DNA from: Aquilaria yunnanensis
Taxonomy: Eukaryota > Streptophyta > Magnoliopsida > Malvales > Thymelaeaceae
DNA: 64,000 bases
NCBI GenBank assembly: GCA_039654915.1
Contig: CM077598.1
Coordinates: 78,830,041 to 78,894,040, forward strand
Direction: 5' to 3'
Shown piece after piece: positions 57,612 to 64,000 of the stretch. Position numbers and translations under genes: made by a program. The first letter of the stretch is position 1. The number at the start of each line of letters is the position of its first letter. The notes beneath the pieces were generated by a model. It was not told the DNA's origin and did not search any database. It saw nothing but the letters and a program-made list of their open reading frames with translations.

Positions 57612-58330
57612 GCATAGTAAGGGAGGTCAAGTACCTTTATTGGCTTAGCAATGTTGTTGTTGCCATAAAGGAAAGGAGTGATAAACTCCAAATGTGCATC
57701 AATTTCTGAAATATTAATGATGCCTATCCCAAGGACTTGTATCCTTTGCCAGCCACAGATCAATTGGTAGACTCCACTACTGAATACGATTTACTTAGCT
57801 TCCTTAATGCTTTCAGCGGATACCACCAGTTTGAATGGATCTTGAAGATGAGGGATAAACCACCTTCATTATTGAAGTCGGGACCTTTTGTTATGTCAGG
57901 ATGCCTTTTGGCCTTAAAAATGCAGGAGCCACATATCAAAGGCTGATGAACAGGGTGTTCAGCTCCCAAATTGGGAGAAATATGTAAGTGTACGTCAACA
58001 ATATGATAGTTAAGATCAAAAAAACTAGTTGTCATATCACAGACTTAGGGGAAATATTCCACCAACTTTGGAAATATGGAATCCATCCTAACCCTGAAAA
58101 GCGTGTCTTTGGGGTGACTGCTGGCAAATTCCTTGGGTTTATGGTATCCGAAATAGCCATCGATTCCAATCCAGAAAAGGTTAATGCTTTGCTAGGATTC
58201 TGAACTCCCATGATGACCAAAGATGTGCAGAGGCTTACAGGATGAATAAGAGCCCTTAGCAAATTCATCTCTAGATATGGAGATTAGTGTCGACCAATTT
58301 TTAAAGTGCTCACCAAAGTAACAAAAAATG
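57612..58330 (+). pseudogene. pol: TatC RT, continued after Cop1
   Basis: Continues with IVREVKYLYWLSNVV, joining the 47877 end. Further motifs: MCINF, LYPLPATDQLVDST, FSGYHQ. The active site reads YVNN instead of YVDD (about 57990), then NPEKRVFGVTAGKFLGFMVSE (58090-58150). Stops and frame changes throughout. Confidence 0.9.
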
Positions 58331-59627
58331 AAGGCAACCTTAGCCCCCAGGAGCAACCTTGGAATGAAGATTACTAAAAGGCTTGGGATGAACTTAAAAG
58401 CTACTTAACCCATCTGCTGACACTTCAACAACCATGGGAAGGAGAGCCTCTCATCCTCTACCTTGCAGTCACCAAGAAAATGGTATATTTGGTACTGGTA
58501 AGGGAAGAAGGATGAAAACAGTGGCCGCTATACTATGTCAACAAATCCTTACACGGTGCCGAAGTTAGGTACCCTCTGCTACAAAAGGCCATCTATGCCT
58601 TAGTCATGGTAAGTAGGAGGCTTCGGTCTTACTTCCAAGGACATTTTATCATGGTCCGAAGTAACCTACCCATTCAGGATGCCATAAAAAAGGTGGACCA
58701 ATCCAGCTGATTGTCAAAATGGTGTATCGAGCTTAGTGAATATGATCTTGAATGTGAAGCAAGAAAGGCCCTAAAAGGTCAGGCTTTAGTAGACTTTATT
58801 GCCAAACTTCCTAAAACCGAGAAGATTCCCGACAGCCTAAAAAATGAGGAAGTTGAATGGGCTTTGTATATAGACAGCGCTTTAGGGTCAGAACACCAAA
58901 GGGCCAAGATAATACTTTGAGGTCCCGAAGGGAGTGGCCAAAGATATCAAGTTTGGATTCCAGGTCACCAACAACATCACCAAACATGAAGCCCTCATGG
59001 TTGGACTTTGGTTGGTTAAAGGAGTTGGTGTAAAGAATCTAAAGGCTTATAGTGACTCGCAGTTGGTTGTCTAACAGATGATGAGGGAGTACGGTGCCAA
59101 GGATCCTAGTCTGGTGAAATACCATGACGTCGTCACAAAACTAATCAAAAAGTTTGACAAGGCAAGCATAGAAAAAGTACGTCGAAAAAAGAACATCAAA
59201 GCTAACATGCTGGCAAAATCAAAACAGTCAACCGAGGTAGTTGACCACCCAAGCATAGCCATAATGGCACTCACTACACCAAAGAAAGGGTGGAAAGATC
59301 CTATAAAGGAATACTTGGTTAGTTCATCCTTACCCAACGATCCAAATTAAGCCGCAAAGGTACAGAGACATTAAGACAGTCCTCACAGAAGTCCATGAAG
59401 GAGCATGTGGGTCTTACATTGGGATAGATGCCCTTGCTGGGGTATTACTTTGGTAAGGATATTTATGGCTTACTTTAAGGAAGGATGCGAGGTAGTTCAT
59501 CAAAAAATTTGATAAGTGCCAACGGCACGAACTCTTCCAAAGAGTACCCTCGGAACTAATAACCTCAATGGACTATCCATGCTCCCTCACGATTTGAGGT
59601 ATTTACCTCATTGGTCCTCTCACATGC
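58331..59627 (+). pseudogene. pol: TatC RNase H domains and integrase zinc remnant
   Basis: The first RNase H has LILYLAVTKKMVYLVLV and HGAEVRYPLLQKAIYALVMV. The second RNase H starts EWALYIDSALGSEHQ (58855), where the usual DGA is DSA, and continues near 59078-59350 (KYHDVVTKLIKKFD). The zinc-binding region is seen at 59390-59520 (VHEGACGSYIG). At about 59628 the plus strand changes abruptly to the 3' part of the antisense gene. The catalytic core with D, D, E and the C-terminal domain, about 800 bp in TatB, are missing. Confidence 0.88.
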
Positions 59628-61442
59628 ACAAGCTCGCGAACATCTCCTTGGCCTTGGCCAAGTTCTCCTCCGACTGACTTTGGATGGAAGACTACTTGGT
59701 CACCTAGGCCCGAAGATAGGCCCTGTATGTTAGCAATTACAAGGAGAAAAAACTTGATGTGAGTTACAGGGAACTTACAAACCCAAAATTTTTCTAAGTA
59801 CTTGAGGACTAAAGATTATGTGAGCTGTGTCCTTAAAAATCTAAGTAGTCAGGATCTCCTTGTTCAGGAAGTCCTCGTTCATGGCCTGAATGATGGCATG
59901 TCTTCGGTGAAGGTCCATAAGGGTTCCCTTGGCACTTTATCTCTCAAGATCTTTGAATCCCGAAGTGACCCCTTCTGAAGATGGCACATCATCTACTCTG
60001 CCTGAGCATGGTCCTCTACAAAATTGTGCTGAAGTTCCTTAATTACATCATTTGTTAACCATTCATCTATAAAATCTAAAATACCAAAAATGCTAGAATT
60101 CATAGATGAATGGCCACGAGGCACACAACGTTGGGCTTCGGTGTCTTCTCCATCAGAATTGCTGATGTTGAGCACCTTGGTAGGGATCTCTTTCCCCTTC
60201 TGTCTTCCCTTTTCTTCAGCCTCCTCGACTAAAACAACCTTGACCGATGTCCCTAGGGTACTAGTAGCAACAACAGGGCTCAAGGGGACGGATAAAATTG
60301 CAGCTTCTTTCAAAGGATCAACACCTTACGCTGAGTGGTCCAAACGTATAGTATGGTCTTCAGAGGGAGGGCAAAGAATCCTCCTTCATCTTCTTTATCT
60401 TTGGCATTGTTGAAGACAGCCCAAATGGCCCTTTCTTTCTTTTGGGATCCTTCTTCTTTTATTCCCCTTTCTCAGGTTAGCTGAGGAACAAGCTCTTATA
60501 GAATGCTGTTGATTTATCGCCCGTCTCTGTAAAATGTAAAATATCAGTGTATGTACCAAAAAATCCAAAGAGAAAATTTGGAAAAAAGCTTACTCTCTAC
60601 AAGTGATGAATAAGTAAGCTCGCCCCGAAGTAGCATGACCAGCCATGACTTCTTCCCATCCACTGGTGGTTCTAGCATGTTCTTGTCAGTAATGTGCTCG
60701 TGAATGACCTTGAACTCCTAAAGAACTTCTTCAGTCATGAAGTTTGATCTAATTGGAAAAGGGTACAGGGGACGAGAAAGAACATGGTTCGACCAATCAA
60801 CCACCGCCTAAATACAACTATCAAACTCCTCAAATTGAGATTCTAGCTTGAGGTTGAGCAACTTCAACGGATCCATCATGTCAACGTTAAGAGTACCTGA
60901 AGCCTACCTCATAGGCATATCCTTCCATCTTTTTTCCACCTTCATGAAGAAGTACTTCTTCTGCCATCCTCGCTAACTATCCTTGGTGCTGATGGTGAAA
61001 GTAAATTTCTTGCTCTCGGATCCCTGAGGTTTAAAGATCCACCCTTAAGAACAAGGTGAAGCTTGTAGTATTGCATGAAAAAGATGAAGTGAGGGTCTAT
61101 TTTAAAGATCCCACACATGTAGAGAAATGCATTAAAATAAGAATAAGAGTTCAGGGGTAGCTGGTTAACGGCTATGCCATCAAATTGGCAAAAGTTGCTC
61201 ACCATCTTCGGCGGTGGATACCGAAGACCCGCCTTCAGCTGTGCTCTAAAGGCAGTAACCTCATCATGCAGAGGAAGGTAGCTTAGTATGCTGGGGCTAG
61301 GAAGCCTAGTCACAATATAAGAAGGAAAGAAGAATTTTGCTGACCATTTCTTCAGCTTTTTCAAAGTGGCACAGCTCAAATGAGAGTTGAGTGGAGCCCA
61401 ACTCTCAGGAATAGGTTGGACTTCAGCCTGAGAAGAAGACAT
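59628..61442 (-). pseudogene. TatC antisense gene
   Basis: ATG at 61442 (MSSSQAEVQPIPESW). Exon 1 includes PPPKMVSNFCQFDGIAVNQL, FNAFLYMCGIF, QYYKLHLVLKGG and, in another frame after an indel, LESQFEEFDSCI and RPLYPFPIRSNF. Intron 1 is 60593-60527, 67 nt, GT-AG, at the same place as in TatA and TatB. Exon 2 includes VVLVEEAEEKGRQKGKE and DFIDEWLTNDVIKELQHN. The intron 3 position near 59845-59770 has both splice sites mutated (AT start, AA end). The coiled-coil tail is cut by the deletion at 59628. Non-functional copy of the same gene family. Confidence 0.82.
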
Positions 61443-61652
61443 GCTCGAAAAACTAGAATCCTAACTTTGGGATTAAGGGGACTAAGGAGACAAACCGACC
61501 TTGGAAACACTAGCCTATGAAAACCGCCGCAAGAGACTACCAAAAATTGTTCCTCCACTAACATCGTCGCAGGAAAAAGAAAGAAAGTGAAAGGGAGCTA
61601 GAAAGCAAGAAGAATGAAAGTAGAAGAGTGAAAAAACCTTGAAGGGAGATGG

Positions 61653-61659
61653 CTTTATA
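61653..61659 (-). promoter_or_regulatory. TATA box of the TatC antisense gene
   Basis: On the minus strand GTATAAAGCC, about 213 bp upstream of the ATG at 61442. The flanking region 61443-61790 aligns with 2310-2653 of TatA. The rest up to 62240 is non-coding. Confidence 0.6.
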
Positions 61660-61799
61660 CAGCCTGAAGAAGGTAAGTGAAGCGGTGCCATTATGACCTT
61701 TTGTAGGCGAAGAGATGTAACCAATGTAACAGATGTAAAGTACAATGAACCTGGTGACACGTGTCACATGACCCAAGAAACAAGGGCATGCCTTCTAAC

Positions 61800-62253
61800 C
61801 TAGTAGGCCTACGTCATGAAACCTAGGATGACGTGACTGCTCGGTTAGAAGATAGGACAGTTCATTTGCAAAATGAGGGAATAAAAACCCTAAGCTGAAG
61901 GTATAACCTTTCCAGAATTGAGAATTTGGTTGGAGGTAAAAAATAAACTCCTTAGATGCCGAAGGTATGACTCCGCTAAAAATGAGAAATTGGCTTGAAG
62001 CAATGTCCTCGCCAACGGTTCAAGTTTAGAAAATAGAAACTCAAACAAAGGGTTCAAGAGAATCCCAAAAGTACAATACCGGCAAAGGAAAAAGTCTCGG
62101 GTTGAAGAACTAACTACGCTGAAGGGATGACCTCAATCGAGAGAAGTTCTTCGACCAAGGACAGCTCCAGCATTCCAGGGCATGGAACTTAGTAACATGC
62201 TCCCAGATGATTAGTACCGAAGACACAACTTTTGTACTCCAAAGAGGGGTATG
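61800..62253. other. TatC stretch before the 3' LTR with polypurine tract
   Basis: No gene supported. It ends in AAAGAGGGGTATG (62241-62253), the polypurine tract directly before the LTR start TGATAACC. Confidence 0.75.
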
Positions 62254-62984
62254 TGATAACCGAAGGGTTATCACCCAAATGAGCTCTTCATTTGGAAGAC
62301 CTTTCATCACCCTCGGATTGACACATGACCAAACTTGGAAGAACTCTCTACACCACCCTCAGGTCAGCTATATGACCAACTCTGTTAATACACTCCCTAG
62401 CATCCTCAGCAGAGTACATCACCAACCTTGAGAACATAGGACTATCACCCTTGACAGAAGAAATGTCTCCTGAATATGGGCCGCCCATCTAAAGGGCTTT
62501 CTCCAGCCACCCTCAAGGAAACCCTTCTCCGAAGGGGTCTTAGTTCCTTGAAGGGGTCTTAGGGAGAAATGACAAATACAGTTGGGGGATCACTGATAGA
62601 AACCTCGCACACGCCCCTACCCTTTGAGCATAACCACCTATGTCCAACTATAGACACCTTTCTCGAAAGGAATGGACCGAATTCGGCCGAACACATGTCC
62701 TGATCAACAAACACTAGGCATAATGACCACTTCTCCCCAATCTCCTTTAAATACTCGGGGGATGCTCCTCGGTAAAGAGGATAAGAGAGGTACCCTTCTT
62801 TTCTGCTCTCTAGTCTTAAACAACTTCTCCTTTCACATACTAACTTGAGCGTCGGAGATCCCTCCCCCGAAAATATACTTTGGAGAGCTCCTAACCCCTG
62901 TTCTTCAAGTGTTGCAGCTATTACTCAGACGAAGGTCTACTGAAGGTTCAACATGTCCTACATCGAAGATGTGCTAAAGGATCA
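62254..62984 (+). repeat. TatC 3' LTR
   Basis: 731 bp, TGATAACCGAAGG...AAAGGATCA. The TATA box is decayed to tttaaata near 62746. Confidence 0.95.
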
Positions 62985-62989
62985 TTCAT

Positions 62990-63779
62990 GACCATGTCTC
63001 ACCAGCATATAAGCCTGATTGCAATTTCTCTTCCTGTCTTTGCACAAAACTCACTAAAACTTCTTCCTCAAAGCCATAAATTGAAACCCTACTTTTCTCA
63101 TGTCCCAACCAAGGTTTCCCATGATTCGAAGACCTTTATTTTCTACCGGATGACTGATTTTCTTCCCCATATATTCATTTTTCTCTCTATAGAGGTAACT
63201 TTCTCTTTCTATTTTTATTTGAGCTTTATGGCTGAGTTAATGGATTTGTTACAATGGCTAGGACTTGTTTGAGTTATTTGATTGATTTTAGATTCCCATT
63301 AAATTTGGTTGATTTTTTTGTCATGATTGGTGAATGTTGGTTATTATGGTGAAAGTTTAAGTTTAGGTTTCTGTGAGTGATGGAACTTGTGTTATGTATG
63401 GTTGATTTTATGAATTCTTAGACTTTAATGGATGTTTGATTGATTATTTGATTACTTAAAACTGCTTATTACTCTTATATGAATTGAAATTTAGTTGATT
63501 ATAGGACTTGGTAGTCTTTTCATGTGCTAGTAGATACGTTACTTGAGCTATAAGAAATGACATGAATTTGAGTTGCTTTGATTTGTTTCATTGACTTATT
63601 ATGCATTTAGCTTTGGTTATTAAGCCTAATCACCTTAATGCCTAAAATGTGTTAATTTGTTTTATATAGAGGATTTCAAGTCAATTTCTATTACAAGCTC
63701 TAATTCTCAAAATTCTGGATTGTTATATGGTATTTGATAAATATTGTTGTATTGGGAAATTTTTTTTGCCCTTTTCAAG
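62990..63779 (+). other. Z region before its second ORF, probable promoter and intron
   Basis: Continues Z after TatC. CATATAAGCC at 63006-63015 is TATA-like. GAG|GTAACT at about 63193 resembles a splice donor, and CTTTTCAAG just before 63780 resembles an acceptor, so a 0.58 kb leader intron is possible. The frame 62988-63272 is not supported as a gene. Confidence 0.35.
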
Positions 63780-64000
63780 ATGACAAAGTGCCAAGAGAAG
63801 CTACCAATCTGCACCAACAAATTGGTAAAGAGACGAAAAAATTCAAATCTTCTTCTCCATTCTAAAGAGGATTCACAGTAGGAGAGATTTGATAAATTAG
63901 TGGAGAAGCATTTTAAGGTTAGTCAAGTGATTGATTTGGATACCTTAGCCCAGCTTGGTATGGTTGAAGATGTTCAAGCCCTAGTGTATTTTAACAATTG
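63780..64000 (+). pseudogene. Z second ORF (Athila ORF/env-position protein), partial
   Basis: ATG at 63780 reads MTKCQEKLPICTNKLVKRRK, then TAG at 63879. The same frame continues with ERFDKLVEKHFKVSQ, VIDLDTLAQLGMVEDVQALV and runs off the window. The ERF...DL...L..LG..EDV pattern recalls the plant ATHILA ORF-1-type family, judged from memory only. It sits downstream of gag where an Athila env-like gene would be. One internal stop makes it a pseudogene or a separate allele state. Confidence 0.45.

Larger units (their letters stand above)
44589..62984 (+). mobile_element. TatC: degenerate Tat-lineage element without an integrase core
   Basis: 731 bp LTRs at both ends; flanks tttat (44584-44588) and ttcat (62985-62989) differ by one base. 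It contains gag, protease, RT split by Cop1, RNase H, second RNase H, the integrase zinc region, then a jump straight into the 3' end of the antisense gene at about 59628, so the catalytic integrase domain and C-terminus are deleted. The antisense gene, polypurine tract and 3' LTR follow. The LTR sequence groups it with TatA rather than TatB. Many stops; old. Confidence 0.93.
38641..64000 (+). mobile_element. Z: Athila-like element lacking pol, runs off the window
   Basis: Plus-strand order: LTR-like sequence (about 38641-42055, holding Y2), leader, gag remnant (about 42380-43685), a conserved post-coding motif (43690-43716), a repeat-bearing non-coding tract (43717-44588), then TatC (44589-62984), then a leader with a probable intron and a second ORF (63780 to beyond 64000). 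No protease, RT, RNase H or integrase is found between gag and the second ORF, so pol appears deleted. Left boundary approximate; no duplication can be tested because the right end is outside the window. Athila assignment rests on gag style and layout. Confidence 0.6.

Noticed and set aside
1..64000. CRISPR arrays, bacterial operons, tRNA or rRNA genes
   Set aside because: No short regularly spaced identical repeats with unique spacers, no ribosome binding context, and no cloverleaf or rRNA stretch recognised. Everything fits plant retroelements.

Overview
This 64 kb window is flowering-plant nuclear DNA made almost entirely of nested LTR retrotransposons. I find no host gene, rRNA, tRNA or prokaryotic feature. 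The plant assignment rests on the families present: a Tekay-like chromovirus with a C-terminal chromodomain, three Tat-lineage Ty3/gypsy elements with two RNase H domains and an antisense gene, an Athila-like element, and a Tnt1/Tork-like Ty1/copia element with a plant-type initiator-Met primer site and polypurine tract. Most open frames are fragments of these elements or chance frames in LTRs.

Layout. The outermost recognisable element is TatA on the minus strand. Its 3' LTR starts at 1878, and its parts lie in 1341-2943, 14885-19074, 32178-33441 and 37248-about 38640. TatA is split by a Tekay-like element (2944-14879, TSD actta), by a probable 1.5 kb solo LTR X (19075-32177), and by solo LTR Y1 (33442-37247). 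X contains the nearly complete element TatB (19178-30793, TSD ccaag). From about 38640 rightward an Athila-like element Z (plus strand) occupies TatA's gag side. Z holds solo LTR Y2 (39178-41655) and element TatC (44589-62984). TatC is split in its reverse transcriptase by the copia element Cop1 (47883-57606, minus, TSD ggtgg). The 5' LTR of Cop1 is split by a solo LTR of the same family (55541-56956, TSD cttga). Smaller solo LTRs sit in the Tekay-like gag (5638-6450), the Tekay-like 3' LTR (11485-12900, TSD aattc), Y1 (33590-35005, TSD attgg) and the TatB antisense gene (26991-27839, TSD ccata). In the Z > TatC > Cop1 > solo-LTR chain the nesting is four deep, or five if Z lies inside TatA.

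Working parts. TatB is the best preserved. It has LTRs of 859/860 bp, a gag frame that begins inside the 5' LTR and runs through the primer-binding site, protease, RT with YVDD, RNase H, a second RNase H, an integrase with D, D and E, a convergent antisense gene with introns, a polypurine tract and the 3' LTR. It still carries several stops and frame changes. The Tekay-like element, TatA, TatC, Cop1 and Z are all clearly dead.

The most interesting system is the antisense gene present in all three Tat elements. Each copy keeps a TATA-like box about 210-265 bp upstream of the start codon, and each has the same 65-67 nt GT-AG intron at the same place. A second intron is shared by TatA and TatB, and its splice sites are decayed in TatC. 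This looks like an autonomous, spliced antisense transcription unit carried by a retrotransposon.
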